Assembly (NCBI GenBank): GCA_017459865.1
Contig: JAFUCD010000007.1
Coordinates: forward strand, 18,051 to 82,050
Source: Oscillospiraceae bacterium
Lineage (GTDB): Bacteria; Bacillota_A; Clostridia; Oscillospirales; Oscillospiraceae
DNA: 64,000 nt
Reading direction: 5' to 3'
Part shown: piece by piece, positions 1-9,761 of the stretch
Layout of the letters: the number at the start of each line of letters is the position of its first letter
Position numbering within the stretch: the stretch's first letter is position 1
Notes under the pieces: model-generated
What the model saw: only the letters and a program-made list of their open reading frames with translations
Database searches by the model: none
What the model was told of the DNA's origin: nothing
Made by a program: the position numbers and the translations under genes

Positions 1-2
1 CG

Positions 3-968
3 GAGGCCGCGCTCGCTGTGCTCGGGAGAGAGGCTGAGCCATATTATGACGCCGGACGCGGTGTTCTGATCCTGGATCCGAGCGGCGCCGAGCCGCTGTT
101 CCTGTTTGATTACGCATCCACCCATGCGCTCGTTTTGGCGCCTGATGATTCGAGCACAAAGCCGGTCACGACATGCCTGGACCAACGTTATTACGGTAAT
201 TTTCAATTCAATCGTGTGAGCGGCGCCAATATGACGGTCGTCAACTGCGTGGATCTGGAGGACTATGTCAAGGGCGTCGTGCCGAACGAGATGTCGGCCT
301 CCTGGCCGGAGGAGGCGCTCAAGGCGCAGGCTGTGTGCGCGAGAACCTACGCGCTGGCGAATCTTGATTGCTTCCGGATCTATGGATTCGATGTATCAGA
401 CGATACCAGCAGTCAGGTCTATCGCGGCCTGCACGAGGCGGACGCCGTGACAGACGCTGCCTGTGAGGCGACAGCCGGAGAGGTCCTGAAATATGACGAT
501 GCGCTCTGCTCGGTGTATTATTTTGCAGCGGACGGCGGCGCGACAGTCGACTCGGAAGCCGTCTGGAACGATGTGCAGATCCCGTATCTGCGCGCTGTGG
601 AGGATCCTTATGAGTCTGAGGTCGATTTTTACTGCAAATCCTGGAATGCCTCTGTAAGCCATGCGCAGTTTGGCGACATTACTGCCGATTATGACGATAA
701 CGGCAATGTCCGCTCGATCAAAGCGGGTGACAGGACCTATCGCAATGACGAGGTGCGGGATTTCCTGGTTCTGATCGGCGCGCCTTATAACAGCCGCCAT
801 TTTTCCGTTACGCTCAACACCGGGAACGATACCTATTCCGTTTCCGGCAACGGTTTTGGTCACAATCTCGGCATGAGCCAATGGGGTGCCCTGTCGATGG
901 CGCAGAACCATGATATGACCTATCGCGAGATCTTGACCTATTATTTCACCGGAGCTACTGTTTCATGA
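3..968 (+). CDS. SpoIID/LytB-domain protein, 5' truncated
   Basis: The reading frame is open to the window edge, so the N-terminus is missing; the GTG at 18 is probably internal. The visible protein carries the SpoIID/LytB core: [34 protein letters not shown], then a region ending [13 protein letters not shown]. In SpoIID this domain is a lytic transglycosylase acting on peptidoglycan stripped of stem peptides during engulfment; LytB proteins are amidase enhancers. Which one this is cannot be decided without the N-terminus. Its TGA overlaps the queA ATG (ATGA), so the two are translationally coupled, which is an unusual partner for a sporulation gene. Confidence 0.85.
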   Translation, partial: EAALAVLGREAEPYYDAGRGVLILDPSGAEPLFLFDYASTHALVLAPDDSSTKPVTTCLDQRYYGNFQFNRVSGANMTVVNCVDLEDYVKGVVPNEMSASWPEEALKAQAVCARTYALANLDCFRIYGFDVSDDTSSQVYRGLHEADAVTDAACEATAGEVLKYDDALCSVYYFAADGGATVDSEAVWNDVQIPYLRAVEDPYESEVDFYCKSWNASVSHAQFGDITADYDDNGNVRSIKAGDRTYRNDEVRDFLVLIGAPYNSRHFSVTLNTGNDTYSVSGNGFGHNLGMSQWGALSMAQNHDMTYREILTYYFTGATVS

Positions 969-1987
969 AGAAATCTGATTTTTATTATGATCTGCCGGAG
1001 GAGCTGATCGCGCAGACGCCGCTGCAGCAGCGCGACGCATCCAGACTGCTGCAGCTCGACCGCACGACCGGCGAGATCTCTCACAAGCATTTTTATGATC
1101 TTCCCGATGCGCTGTCTGAGGGCGACTGCCTTGTGCTGAATGATTCGCGCGTCCTGCCGGCGCGGCTTCTGGGAAAGCGCAGCACGGGCGGTGCTGTCGA
1201 GGTCGTGTTGCTTCGGGACCTGGGAGACGGGAAGTGGGAGTGTCTGACCCGTCCCGGCAAAAAGACCCGCCCCGGCGCGGAGCTGTCGTTCGGCGAGGGC
1301 GTGCTGACGGCAACTGTCGTGGACGCGATCGAGGACGGAAACAAGGTGCTGCAGTTCCATTATGAGGGTATCTTTCTGGAGCTTCTGGAGCGGTTGGGCA
1401 AAATGCCGCTCCCGCCCTACATCAAGGAGGAGCTTGCGGACGCTGAGCGCTATCAGACCGTGTATTCCCGAAACATCGGCAGCGCAGCCGCGCCGACCGC
1501 CGGTCTGCATTTTACGCCGGAGCTTTTGGAGAAGATCCGCGCGCGCGGCGTGCAGATCTGTTATATCACGCTGCACGTCGGACTCGGCACGTTTCGCCCG
1601 GTCAAGGAGGAGAATATCCAGGACCACATCATGCACGCGGAATACTGTGAGATCCCCGCGCAGACGGCGGCGTGCATCAACGCCGCAAAGCGCTCCGGTC
1701 GCCGTGTCGTTGCCGTCGGCACGACGACGTGCCGCACGCTCGAGAGCTTTGCCGATCCCGACGGCACGGTGCGCGAGAGCAGCGGATGGACGGATATCTT
1801 TATCTATCCCGGTTATCGATTCAAATGCGTGGATGCGCTTGTCACAAACTTCCATCTGCCGGAGAGCACGCTTGTGATGCTCGTATCCGCGCTTGCGGGT
1901 CGTGAGCAGATCCTGCACGCCTATCAGATCGCCGTGGAAGAACGGTATCGCTTTTTCTCGTTCGGAGATGCGATGCTGATCAGTTGA
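965..1987 (+). CDS. queA: S-adenosylmethionine:tRNA ribosyltransferase-isomerase QueA
   Basis: QueA transfers and isomerises the ribose of S-adenosylmethionine onto preQ1 in tRNA, giving epoxyqueuosine. The 340-residue product has family landmarks: the N-terminal [22 protein letters not shown], the central [12 protein letters not shown] segment, and the C-terminal [19 protein letters not shown] motif. Length is normal. The ATG overlaps the stop of the SpoIID-domain gene and tgt follows 11 nt downstream, the usual queA-tgt pair for queuosine modification of GUN anticodons. Confidence 0.97.
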   Translation: MKKSDFYYDLPEELIAQTPLQQRDASRLLQLDRTTGEISHKHFYDLPDALSEGDCLVLNDSRVLPARLLGKRSTGGAVEVVLLRDLGDGKWECLTRPGKKTRPGAELSFGEGVLTATVVDAIEDGNKVLQFHYEGIFLELLERLGKMPLPPYIKEELADAERYQTVYSRNIGSAAAPTAGLHFTPELLEKIRARGVQICYITLHVGLGTFRPVKEENIQDHIMHAEYCEIPAQTAACINAAKRSGRRVVAVGTTTCRTLESFADPDGTVRESSGWTDIFIYPGYRFKCVDALVTNFHLPESTLVMLVSALAGREQILHAYQIAVEERYRFFSFGDAMLIS

Positions 1988-1998
1988 GGAGATACGCG

Positions 1999-3129
1999 AT
2001 GTATGAATTGCTGAGAGAAGAGATCCATGCGCGCAGAGGTGTTTTCCATACGCCGCATGGGGATGTGCAGACGCCGGTGTTCATGAACGTCGGCACGCAG
2101 GGCGCGATCAAGGGCGCGCTTTCGGCGGAGGATCTGGAGCGCATCGGCTGTCAGGTCGAGCTGTCGAACACCTATCACCTTCATGTCCGGCCGGGTGATG
2201 CGCTGATCCGCGACCGCGGCGGGCTGCACCGGTTCATGACCTGGGACAAGCCGATCCTTACCGACAGCGGGGGCTTCCAGATCTTCTCGCTGGCGCAGCT
2301 TCGCGCCATCAAGGAGGAGGGTGTGACGTTCCATTCCCATGTGGACGGACGCAAGATCTTCATGGGGCCTGAGGAGAGCATGCGCATTCAGGCAAACCTT
2401 GGCTCGGATATCGCGATGGCGTTTGACGAATGCTGCAAGATCCCTTCGCCTTATGACTATGTGAAGGCCTCCTGCGAGCGGACGACGCGATGGCTCGAGC
2501 GCTGCAAGCGCGCGCTGCGAGAATACAATGAGGCGCCGGACGCCGTGAATCCGGGCCAGATGCTGTTCGGCATCAATCAGGGCGCTGTTTTCCCGGATCT
2601 GCGCGTGGAGCACATGAAGCGGATCGCGGAGCTCGATCTGCCGGGGTACGCCATCGGCGGACTCGCGGTGGGGGAGACGTGGCAGGAGATGTATGACACG
2701 ATCGAGATCGTGACCGAGCACATGCCAAAGGCCCGTCCGCGCTATCTGATGGGCGTCGGCACGCCCGGAAACATCATCGAAGGCGTTTGGCGCGGGGTGG
2801 ATTTCTTTGACTGCGTGATGCCCGCCCGCAACGGACGCCACGGTCATCTGTTCACATGGAGCGGCGTGCTCAACATCAAAAACGAAAAATACAGAGAAGA
2901 CGATTCGCCGATCGATCCCGACTGTGACTGCCCGGTCTGCAAACGCTATTCCCGCGCCTATTTGCGGCATCTGTTCAAAGCGGAGGAAATGCTTGCGATG
3001 CGGTTTGCCGTGATGCATAATCTGCGTTTTTACAACCGTCTGATGGAGGAGATCCGCGCGGCGCTGGACGCCGGGACGTTCTCTGAATTTCGCAGTCGAT
3101 GGTCTACGAGCCTGGACGCCCGTATTTAA
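1999..3129 (+). CDS. tgt: tRNA-guanine transglycosylase Tgt
   Basis: Tgt exchanges guanine-34 for preQ1 in tRNAs with GUN anticodons. Visible motifs are the catalytic-site DSGGFQIFSL, the nucleophile region DCVMPARNGRHG, and the C-terminal zinc site CDCPVC followed about 25 residues later by a histidine in AVMHNL. The ATG at 1999 is chosen over an in-frame TTG at 1984 because AGGAGA (1987-1992) lies 6 nt before it and the product then starts MYELLREEIHARRG. It gives 376 residues, normal for the family. Confidence 0.97.
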   Translation: MYELLREEIHARRGVFHTPHGDVQTPVFMNVGTQGAIKGALSAEDLERIGCQVELSNTYHLHVRPGDALIRDRGGLHRFMTWDKPILTDSGGFQIFSLAQLRAIKEEGVTFHSHVDGRKIFMGPEESMRIQANLGSDIAMAFDECCKIPSPYDYVKASCERTTRWLERCKRALREYNEAPDAVNPGQMLFGINQGAVFPDLRVEHMKRIAELDLPGYAIGGLAVGETWQEMYDTIEIVTEHMPKARPRYLMGVGTPGNIIEGVWRGVDFFDCVMPARNGRHGHLFTWSGVLNIKNEKYREDDSPIDPDCDCPVCKRYSRAYLRHLFKAEEMLAMRFAVMHNLRFYNRLMEEIRAALDAGTFSEFRSRWSTSLDARI

Positions 3130-3132
3130 TGC

Positions 3133-3161
3133 TTGCATTCTATAAAAAAACAGGCTATAAT
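3133..3161 (+). promoter_or_regulatory. sigma-A promoter for yajC
   Basis: TTGCAT (3133-3138), 17-nt spacer, perfect TATAAT (3156-3161), immediately after tgt. yajC can therefore be transcribed independently of queA-tgt. Transcription would start near 3168, about 28 nt before the yajC ATG. Confidence 0.7.
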
Positions 3162-3195
3162 CACATATATGCTTTTCTGAAAGGAGCAATGTTCA

Positions 3196-3534
3196 ATGAA
3201 CAGCGGCAGCGGAACCTTAATCATGCTCGTCCTTATGGTCGTGATTTTTTATGTTTTCCTGATGCTTCCCGAAAACCGTAAGAAGAAAAAACTCAACGAG
3301 ATGCGCGACAGCCTTCGTCCCGGTGATGAGATTACTACCATCGGCGGTATCATGGGCAAGGTCGTCTCTGTGACGGATGACACCGTGGTATTCGAGACCG
3401 GTGAGGATCAGGTCCGTATGCAGGTCACGAAGTGGGCCATTTCCACGAGCGGTCGTGCTGAGCAGCAGGCGAAGAAGGAAGCGGACGAACGCAAGTCCGG
3501 CGGCCTCTTCGGCAAGAATAAAAAGGACGACTGA
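3196..3534 (+). CDS. yajC: Preprotein translocase subunit YajC
   Basis: YajC is a small inner-membrane protein associated with the SecDF part of the Sec translocon. The 112-residue product has a short N-terminus, one hydrophobic segment (about residues 6-26), the typical LMLPENRKKKKLNEMRDSLRPGDEITTIGGIMGKV motif and a charged tail. AAGGAG lies upstream of the ATG. Neither secD nor secF is visible nearby; in many Clostridia yajC sits apart from them, next to a TIGR04086 membrane protein as here. Confidence 0.92.
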   Translation: MNSGSGTLIMLVLMVVIFYVFLMLPENRKKKKLNEMRDSLRPGDEITTIGGIMGKVVSVTDDTVVFETGEDQVRMQVTKWAISTSGRAEQQAKKEADERKSGGLFGKNKKDD

Positions 3535-3557
3535 TCATCTCCCTTATCGGAATGAAA

Positions 3558-3612
3558 CACTCCCCGCGAAAATAAGATGTAACATTCTTATTTCGCGGGG
3601 AGTGGTTTTTTT
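3558..3612 (+). terminator. Rho-independent terminator after yajC
   Basis: A long inverted repeat (about 18 bp with one bulged A; left arm starts 3558, right arm ends 3604) is followed by a T7 run at 3606-3612. The right arm contains GGGGAG (3597-3602), the only Shine-Dalgarno candidate for the next gene, and the T-run contains its TTG start. Termination and initiation signals are therefore nested. Confidence 0.8.
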
Positions 3613-4030
3613 GAAACGAAAAGGGAAGACAAGACCCAAATGGCTGCGATGGGTGATCGGCGCGGCGATCGGTCTTGCGATTTATCTGCTGCTGTCTCTC
3701 CTGACGGCTGACTTGATCCTGCAGGAGAAACTCCCGGAGGAGGCCGGGAACTATGGACTCTGCCTTTCCGCCGCCCTGTCCGGGGGAGCGATGGGCGCCA
3801 TTTGCGGAAGAGGGGGAAACGGAGTTTTTTCCGGACTGGCAGCCGGCGGGATCTGCGCCATGATGATCCTGCTTGCGAAGGGGATATGCAACACGGGTGC
3901 GCAATGGACGGTTTATACCTCTGCGGCGGTTGCACTTTGTTTGATCTCCGCAATGTGCTTTTCGTGCATTTTTCATAAAAGAAACAAATCATCAACAAAA
4001 AGAGTGAAAAGAAAAACATCGATCAAATAA
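3611..4030 (+). CDS. Small membrane protein, TIGR04086-like
   Basis: A 139-residue basic membrane protein with about four hydrophobic segments (starts WVIGAAIGLAIYLLLSLLTADLI; later GLCLSAALSGGAMGAICG, VFSGLAAGGICAMMILLA, VYTSAAVALCLISAMCFSCIF) and a lysine-rich tail. Position after yajC, size and topology match the clostridial TIGR04086 family, whose function is unknown. The start is TTG at 3611, giving (M)KRKGKTRPKW; no ATG fits before the first membrane segment. In many Clostridia the SCIFF peptide gene follows; no six-cysteine peptide was found here. Confidence 0.65.
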   Translation: MKRKGKTRPKWLRWVIGAAIGLAIYLLLSLLTADLILQEKLPEEAGNYGLCLSAALSGGAMGAICGRGGNGVFSGLAAGGICAMMILLAKGICNTGAQWTVYTSAAVALCLISAMCFSCIFHKRNKSSTKRVKRKTSIK

Positions 4031-4235
4031 CTATTTGTAATCACATGTGTAGTTAACATAATGTAATAGTGATTACCAAGATATTGCGGGCTTTGGTCAT
4101 TTATAACCTATATATTGCGAATAATTCAGTACAATTATTGATGCATAAAAGCCAATGGTTTTCTATATATACATAATTCAGTTAACATAAAATCTAGTCA
4201 ATATTAACAAAAATGAACAAAATATAACGAAAGTC

Positions 4236-4264
4236 TTGATAAATAATGAATTTTGTATTATATT
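4236..4264 (+). promoter_or_regulatory. Sigma-A-like promoter upstream of the SpoIIM-like gene
   Basis: TTGATA (4236-4241), 17-nt spacer, TATATT (4259-4264). This would give a leader of about 65 nt before the SpoIIM-like gene and could also serve xerD downstream. Confidence 0.5.
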
Positions 4265-4290
4265 ATGTCTACGCGAAATTATGTCAAATG

Positions 4291-4319
4291 TGATGTTATG
4301 CGGTCAAGCCTCATATACT
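4291..4319 (+). promoter_or_regulatory. Possible sigma-E promoter of the SpoIIM-like gene
   Basis: TGATGTT (4291-4297), 14-nt spacer, CATATACT (4312-4319). These are near the sigma-E consensus, roughly KMATATT and CATACAMT. The position, about 17 nt before the ATG, and the known sigma-E control of spoIIM in Bacillus subtilis support it. Inference only. Confidence 0.4.
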
Positions 4320-4336
4320 GGTTCCGGTGATGGGGA

Positions 4337-4936
4337 ATGAAACGCATAAAACACAATCGAAGACGTCGCTTTTCAGGTCCGGGCGAGGCGGGAACGCTTG
4401 TATCCGTTTGCCTTATGGCGATCGGATATTTGCTTGGCTGCGTGCTTGGAGCTCGCTTCGGCGTGCTCTCAGACCTGCCGTCCTCGGTGGTTTCCGTTTT
4501 GACGGAGCAGGGTGTTGCTGACGAAAACGGGCTGATCGGTGTTTTTGGCGGATACGGCTTTTATGGGCTGCTGTTCCTGCTCTTGTCGACCACCTATCTC
4601 GGCTTTTTGTTTGTGCCCTTTGTATTTGCCGTTAAAGGCTTTTTTACCGGCGCTGTCTTTCTGACTTACATGCAGAGTGGCGCATCCAACGCCTATCTTC
4701 AGGCGGGGATCGCGATCCTGCTGCCGGGTTTTTTTGTGATACCCGCGCTGCTGTTGCTCGGCTGTCTGTGTATGCGGCTTTCGTTTCAGCTGCTTTGCCG
4801 AATGCGCGGCGCGCCGCCGTCCGGCGGTGATGCGCGCTATAACCGCGTTTTGGCGGTGATTATTGTTTTGCTTTTGATCGCTGCGGCGATCGAGACTTAT
4901 GCTGTTCCGGCGCTGATCGCGCTGGTTGCAGGATAA
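4337..4936 (+). CDS. spoIIM: Stage II sporulation protein M-like membrane protein
   Basis: A 199-residue polytopic membrane protein with a basic N-terminus (MKRIKHNRRRRFSG) and about five hydrophobic segments. The central part, LGFLFVPFVFAVKGFFTGAVFLTYMQ, and the overall topology resemble SpoIIM, which with SpoIID and SpoIIP drives septal peptidoglycan hydrolysis at the start of engulfment. Placement directly before xerD matches the spoIIM-xerD neighbourhood of many endospore formers. Sequence similarity to SpoIIM is modest by eye, so the name rests partly on context. Confidence 0.65.
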   Translation: MKRIKHNRRRRFSGPGEAGTLVSVCLMAIGYLLGCVLGARFGVLSDLPSSVVSVLTEQGVADENGLIGVFGGYGFYGLLFLLLSTTYLGFLFVPFVFAVKGFFTGAVFLTYMQSGASNAYLQAGIAILLPGFFVIPALLLLGCLCMRLSFQLLCRMRGAPPSGGDARYNRVLAVIIVLLLIAAAIETYAVPALIALVAG

Positions 4937-4981
4937 TTCATAACGATAAAGAAATTCTTAGACAGAAGAGGAGGGATTTTT

Positions 4982-5872
4982 TTGACGGATGCTGTTTGCC
5001 TCGAACGCTACGAGGGATATCTGCGCGACGTGAAAAAGTCCTCTCAGAACACGCGCTCCTCCTATCTGCGGGACGTGCGTCAACTGGGCGATTATCTTTC
5101 CACACACACCGCTGCGACTCTGGATACCGCGGATGAAGACGAGCTCTGCGACTATATCGAATGGATGCGTTCCAACGGGAAGTCTGTCGCAACCGTCTCC
5201 AGAGCGATCGCCTCTCTGAAGAATTTCTATCAGTATCTCGTCAGTCAGGACGTCGTGGAGCACAATCCGACGGGCAAGCTCGTGCCGGACAAGACCACAC
5301 AGAAGCTGCCGCAGATCCTGACGGCAAAGGAAGTGGAAACGCTGCTGGAGCAGCCGCAGTGCGTCGATGTCAAGGGCTATCGCGACCGCGCGATGCTGGA
5401 GCTGCTGTATGCGACCGGCATCCGTGTCAGCGAGCTGATCTCGCTGAACATCACGGACGTGAATCTGAACGCCGCTGTGATCCGCTGCCAGACGCGCGAC
5501 AAGATCCGGATCATCCCGGTCTATCAGGCTGCGATCAGCGCGCTCTCGGAGTATATCAACTTCGTGCGCCCGCAGATGATCGCGTCTCCCGACGAACAGT
5601 CGCTGTTTGTCAACATCAGCGGCGAGCGTATGTCGCGCCAGGGGTTTTGGAAGATCATCAAATCCTACCAGAAGAAGGCGGGCATCGAGAAGACCATCAC
5701 ACCGCATACGCTGCGCCATTCCTTCGCGGCGCATCTGCTGGAAAACGGCGCTGATCTGCATTCCATCCAGGAAATGCTGGGGCACTCTGACATCTCCTCG
5801 ACGCAGGTCTATTCTCATCTCGTCAAAAAACAGCTCAAGGATGTTTACGCCAAAGCGCATCCGCGAGCGTGA
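4982..5872 (+). CDS. xerD: Tyrosine recombinase XerD
   Basis: A 296-residue tyrosine recombinase: N-terminal SAM-like core-binding domain (about 1-100) and catalytic domain with Arg in ATGIRVSEL, His/Arg in HTLRHSFAAHLLENGA, His in LGHSDISSTQ and the nucleophile Tyr in VYSHL. It resolves chromosome dimers at dif. The start is TTG at 4982, supported by GAGGAGGG at 4968-4975. This is the housekeeping Xer; a second, more divergent Xer lies at 47428-48444. Confidence 0.92.
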   Translation: MTDAVCLERYEGYLRDVKKSSQNTRSSYLRDVRQLGDYLSTHTAATLDTADEDELCDYIEWMRSNGKSVATVSRAIASLKNFYQYLVSQDVVEHNPTGKLVPDKTTQKLPQILTAKEVETLLEQPQCVDVKGYRDRAMLELLYATGIRVSELISLNITDVNLNAAVIRCQTRDKIRIIPVYQAAISALSEYINFVRPQMIASPDEQSLFVNISGERMSRQGFWKIIKSYQKKAGIEKTITPHTLRHSFAAHLLENGADLHSIQEMLGHSDISSTQVYSHLVKKQLKDVYAKAHPRA

Positions 5873-5887
5873 TCCAAAGAAGCTTAA

Positions 5888-5933
5888 CGGCACATATCCG
5901 AAGTCACCGGATATGTGCCGTTTTGCGCTTTTT
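5888..5933 (+). terminator. Terminator after xerD
   Basis: A 13-bp perfect stem (5888-5900 with 5908-5920), 7-nt loop, then TTTT and a second T5 run within 14 nt. Confidence 0.85.
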
Positions 5934-5974
5934 GTCTCAGAAAAGGGAGCCATTCAGAAAAGCATAAAATTGCC

Positions 5975-6003
5975 TTGCAAGAATTTCGGAAATCCGATAT
6001 AAT
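5975..6003 (+). promoter_or_regulatory. Sigma-A promoter for the YbaK gene
   Basis: TTGCAA (5975-5980), 17-nt spacer, TATAAT (5998-6003), about 54 nt upstream of the gene start. Confidence 0.75.
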
Positions 6004-6056
6004 AAATAAGTTAATGTATCTGTATTCTGGCGATACTGCGGCGCGAGGTGATCAGA

Positions 6057-6545
6057 GTGGCAAAGCGCGATCATAACAAAACCAATGTGATGCGGATCCT
6101 GGATCAGAAAAAGATCCCCTATACGGATCTGTACTACCCGCATGACGATGAAGCGGTGGACGGCGTGACTGTCGCCGGATTGACTGGGCTTGCGGTGGAA
6201 ACGGTGTTCAAAACACTGGTCGCGCGCGGCGCGAGCAAAACGCCCTATGTGTTCGTGATCCCGGTCGCGCAGGAGCTGGATCTGAAAAAGGCGGCAAAGG
6301 CGGTCGGCGAAAAATCGATCGCCATGCTCCATGTCTCTGAGCTTTTGGGGCTCACGGGCTATGTGCGCGGCGGCTGCTCTCCGGTCGGGATGAAAAAGCA
6401 GTTTGCGACCGTGATCGATGACAGCGCCTGCTCGCTTCCGGCCATCGCGGTCAGCGCGGGAAAGATCGGCGCGCAGGTCGTGCTGGATCCGCATGCGCTC
6501 TGCGACCTGATCCGCGGCAGCTTTGCGCCGCTCACCATTGCATAA
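6057..6545 (+). CDS. ybaK: YbaK/EbsC-type Cys-tRNA(Pro) deacylase
   Basis: A 162-residue YbaK-family protein, which hydrolyses Cys mischarged onto tRNA-Pro. Landmarks: the N-terminal [69 protein letters not shown], and the [24 protein letters not shown] segment. The GTG at 6057 is preferred over the GTG at 6048 because the latter is part of the GAGGTGAT ribosome-binding site (6045-6052). uvrA starts 15 nt downstream, so the two are probably co-transcribed. Confidence 0.9.
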   Translation: MAKRDHNKTNVMRILDQKKIPYTDLYYPHDDEAVDGVTVAGLTGLAVETVFKTLVARGASKTPYVFVIPVAQELDLKKAAKAVGEKSIAMLHVSELLGLTGYVRGGCSPVGMKKQFATVIDDSACSLPAIAVSAGKIGAQVVLDPHALCDLIRGSFAPLTIA

Positions 6546-6560
6546 ACTACTGGAGGAAAT

Positions 6561-9410
6561 ATGCGCGATTCGATATCTGTGCGCGGTGCGCGCGCAAACA
6601 ACCTGAAAAACATCAATGTGGATCTGCCGCGCGATCGGCTGGTCGTGATGACCGGCCTTTCGGGCTCCGGCAAATCCAGCCTTGCTTTTGATACGATCTT
6701 TGCCGAGGGGCAGCGCCGCTATGTGGAAAGCCTCTCCTCGTACGCCCGGCAGTTTCTCGGGCAGATGGATAAGCCGGACGTGGATTCCATTGACGGGATG
6801 TCGCCCGCGATCTCCATCGATCAGAAAACGACCAGCCGAAATCCGCGCTCTACCGTTGGCACCGTGACGGAGATCTATGATTATCTGCGTCTGCTCTGGG
6901 CGCGCGTCGGCATTCCGCATTGCCCGAACTGCGGAAAGGAGATCCGCCGCCAAACGGTCGATCAGATCGTCGATCAGATCCGCGCCCTGCCGGAGGCCAG
7001 CCGCGTGCAGATCATGGCGCCGGTCGTCCGCGCGCGCAAGGGCGAATATGTAAAGGTATTTGAAGACGCCCGCCGCTCCGGCTATGTACGCGTGCGTGTC
7101 GACGGCTCCATGTATGATCTCTCGGAGGAGATCCGGCTTGACAAGAATCTGAAGCACAACATCGAGATCGTGGTGGACCGTGTTGTGATCCGCCCCGATA
7201 TGAACCGCCGCCTGACAGACGCCGTGGAGACCGCCTCCGCGCTCTCCGGCGGTCTGGTGCTTGCGTCGGTCATGGAGCCGGAGCAGGAGCTGCTGTTTTC
7301 GCAGAACTACGCCTGCGAGGACTGCGGCATCTCGATCGAAGAGGTCACGCCGCGCATGTTCTCGTTCAACAATCCCTACGGCGCCTGCCCGACCTGCGGC
7401 GGGCTCGGGACACAGCTGCGCGTCGATCCGGACCTCATCGTGCCGGATCCGTCGCTTTCGGTCATGGAGGGCGCGATCGTCGCAAGCGGCTGGGCAAAGC
7501 CGCGCGAGGACACCGTCAGCCGCATGTATTATGAGGCGCTGGCGAAGAAATATCGCTTCAAGCTTTCCACGCCGTTCCGGGACCTCCCGAAGGCCGCGAA
7601 GGATGCGTTCTTTTATGGTACCGGCGACGAAAAGCTGGTCATGCATTACGACACCGAGCGCGGCAAGGGCACGCTTTCGCGTCCGTTTGAGGGGATCGTG
7701 AACAATCTCGAGCGGCGCTATCACGAGACGCAAAGTCCCGGTATGCGAACCGATCTCGAGGCATGCATGGGCGAGATCGATTGTCCGACCTGCCGCGGAG
7801 CAAGGCTGAAGAAGGAAGTCCTCGCCGTCACGGTCGGCGATATGAATATCACGGATTTCACGCACCTGCCTATCACGGAAGAGCTGGCTTTTTTAGAGCA
7901 GCTGCAGCTGACCGGCAAAGAGGCCGTGATCGCCGAGACCATCCTGCACGAGATCCGCGTGCGTCTGCGGTTCTTGCAGGACGTCGGATTGGAGTATCTG
8001 ACGCTCTCACGCGCCGCGGGCACGCTCTCGGGCGGTGAGAGTCAGCGTATTCGTCTCGCGACGCAGATCGGCTCCTCGCTCATGGGTGTGCTGTACATCC
8101 TGGACGAGCCGTCGATCGGTCTGCATCAGCGCGACAATGAAAAGCTGCTGCAGACGCTGTTTCGCCTGCGCGATCTCGGAAACACGCTGATCGTCGTGGA
8201 GCACGACGAGGATACGATGCACGCCGCGGACTATATCGTGGACATCGGTCCCGGCGCCGGCGTTCACGGCGGGGAAGTGGTGTGCGCCGGTTCGATCGAG
8301 GACATCTGCGCCTGCGAACGCTCTGTCACAGGACAGTATCTCTCAGGCAAGCGATCCATTCCCGTTCCGACCGAGCGGCGAAAGGGGAATGGGCATTATC
8401 TGCGCATCCGCGGCGCTGCGCAGAATAACCTCAAGCACATCGACGTGGACATTCCGCTCGGCACCATGACGTGTGTCACGGGCGTTTCCGGCAGCGGAAA
8501 ATCTTCGCTGATCAACGATATCCTCTATAAAAAACTCGCCTCTCAGCTGCATCGTGCAAAGCTTCGGCCCGGTAAATGCGACGGGATCGAGGGGCTGGAA
8601 TATATCGATAAGGTGATCGCCATCGATCAAAGCCCGATCGGACGCTCGCCGCGCTCGAATCCCGCGACCTACACGGGGCTGTTTGACGATATCCGGACGC
8701 TCTTTGCCTCAACACAGGACGCAAAGCTGCGCGGCTATCATGCCGGAAGATTTTCGTTCAACACCCGCGGCGGACGCTGCGAGGCCTGCGCCGGGGATGG
8801 ACTGCTGAAGATCGAGATGCACTTCCTTCCGGACGTCTATGTCCCCTGCGAGGTGTGCCACGGCAAGCGCTATAATCGTGAAACGCTGGAGGTGCGCTTT
8901 AAGGGCAAGAGCATTGCTGACGTTCTGGACATGACCATCGAGGAAGCGGTGGATTTCTTTCAGAATCAGGAGAAGATCCGCGCGCGGCTCGCTGTGCTCA
9001 ATGAGGTCGGTCTCGGCTATGTGAAGCTCGGTCAGCCGGCGACGACGCTCTCGGGCGGCGAGGCGCAGCGCATCAAGCTGGCGACGGAGCTTTCCAGACG
9101 CAGCACGGGGCAGACCGTCTATGTGCTGGATGAGCCGACGACGGGTCTGCACATTGCGGATGTACACCGGCTCACGGACATGCTCCAGCGCCTGACAGAC
9201 GCCGGGAACACCGTGATCGTCATTGAGCATAACCTGCATGTGATCAAGGTTGCGGATCATATCATCGATCTCGGACCGGAGGGCGGCGTCGGCGGCGGAG
9301 AGCTCGTGTTTTCCGGCACGCCGGAGGAATGCGCCGCATGTGAAAGGAGCTATACCGGCAAATTCCTGCGCACGGTTCTTCAGCAAGACGCACACACGCA
9401 TGAAGCGTGA
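6561..9410 (+). CDS. uvrA: Excinuclease ABC subunit UvrA
   Basis: UvrA is the damage-sensing ATPase of nucleotide excision repair. The 949-residue product has two ABC modules: Walker A sites [14 protein letters not shown] (about 31-44) and [14 protein letters not shown] (about 640), both ABC signatures ([12 protein letters not shown] and [12 protein letters not shown]), and zinc-finger CxxC pairs including [23 protein letters not shown] and [20 protein letters not shown]. Full length, with a GGAGGAAAT site before the ATG. uvrB is not in the window. Confidence 0.98.
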   Translation: MRDSISVRGARANNLKNINVDLPRDRLVVMTGLSGSGKSSLAFDTIFAEGQRRYVESLSSYARQFLGQMDKPDVDSIDGMSPAISIDQKTTSRNPRSTVGTVTEIYDYLRLLWARVGIPHCPNCGKEIRRQTVDQIVDQIRALPEASRVQIMAPVVRARKGEYVKVFEDARRSGYVRVRVDGSMYDLSEEIRLDKNLKHNIEIVVDRVVIRPDMNRRLTDAVETASALSGGLVLASVMEPEQELLFSQNYACEDCGISIEEVTPRMFSFNNPYGACPTCGGLGTQLRVDPDLIVPDPSLSVMEGAIVASGWAKPREDTVSRMYYEALAKKYRFKLSTPFRDLPKAAKDAFFYGTGDEKLVMHYDTERGKGTLSRPFEGIVNNLERRYHETQSPGMRTDLEACMGEIDCPTCRGARLKKEVLAVTVGDMNITDFTHLPITEELAFLEQLQLTGKEAVIAETILHEIRVRLRFLQDVGLEYLTLSRAAGTLSGGESQRIRLATQIGSSLMGVLYILDEPSIGLHQRDNEKLLQTLFRLRDLGNTLIVVEHDEDTMHAADYIVDIGPGAGVHGGEVVCAGSIEDICACERSVTGQYLSGKRSIPVPTERRKGNGHYLRIRGAAQNNLKHIDVDIPLGTMTCVTGVSGSGKSSLINDILYKKLASQLHRAKLRPGKCDGIEGLEYIDKVIAIDQSPIGRSPRSNPATYTGLFDDIRTLFASTQDAKLRGYHAGRFSFNTRGGRCEACAGDGLLKIEMHFLPDVYVPCEVCHGKRYNRETLEVRFKGKSIADVLDMTIEEAVDFFQNQEKIRARLAVLNEVGLGYVKLGQPATTLSGGEAQRIKLATELSRRSTGQTVYVLDEPTTGLHIADVHRLTDMLQRLTDAGNTVIVIEHNLHVIKVADHIIDLGPEGGVGGGELVFSGTPEECAACERSYTGKFLRTVLQQDAHTHEA

Positions 9411-9437
9411 CATAGAATGCCCGCGGGAGGCGATTCT

Positions 9438-9761
9438 ATGTTGCTAAAAACGCTGTGCATTGCCGCGGTTGCTGTGATCGCTGCGGCCGTCTTCTGGCTG
9501 ATCCACGGCGCGCTGCTGCTGCCGATCCGCAGCGGAAGCTGCGAATCGATCACGATCACAGTATCCGCCTTCGGCGAAGCGCCGGAGCTTGAAATGCAGC
9601 TGCGCGGACTGCTATGGCTGCGCAGCCATGGCTTGATCCCATGCCGGATCTGCATCGAAGACGCAGGGCTTTCGGCGGAGTCCGCCGCGGTCGCGCGCTG
9701 CTTCGCCGCGGAATACGGGATCATTGTCTCCGATAAGAGAGGAACAGACATTCATGGATGA
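9438..9761 (+). CDS. Small hypothetical membrane-anchored protein
   Basis: Predicted 107 residues: an N-terminal hydrophobic segment (LLKTLCIAAVAVIAAAVFWLIHGALLL) then an about 75-residue soluble part beginning RSGSCESITITVSAFGEAPELEMQLRGLLWLRSHG. The ATG at 9438 has GGGAGG (9425-9430) 7 nt upstream. The 3' end overlaps the recD2 start by 8 nt, so it is likely translated and coupled. I do not recognise the family; a topology of one membrane anchor with a small extracytoplasmic domain fits. Confidence 0.65.
   Translation: MLLKTLCIAAVAVIAAAVFWLIHGALLLPIRSGSCESITITVSAFGEAPELEMQLRGLLWLRSHGLIPCRICIEDAGLSAESAAVARCFAAEYGIIVSDKRGTDIHG

Larger units (their letters stand above)
4031..4336 (+). other. 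AT-rich non-coding region upstream of the SpoIIM-like gene
   Basis: About 300 nt without a credible ORF and far more AT-rich than its surroundings. It holds two copies of AGTTAACATAA (4051-4061, 4180-4190), an inverted repeat GTAATCAC/GTGATTAC (4037-4044, 4069-4076), and the two promoter candidates listed separately. No structured RNA or terminator is obvious. Confidence 0.5.

Noticed and set aside
5937..7865. 642-codon minus-strand frame opposite the first YbaK gene and uvrA
   Set aside because: Antisense shadow caused by codon bias; no recognisable domain and it crosses an intergenic promoter.
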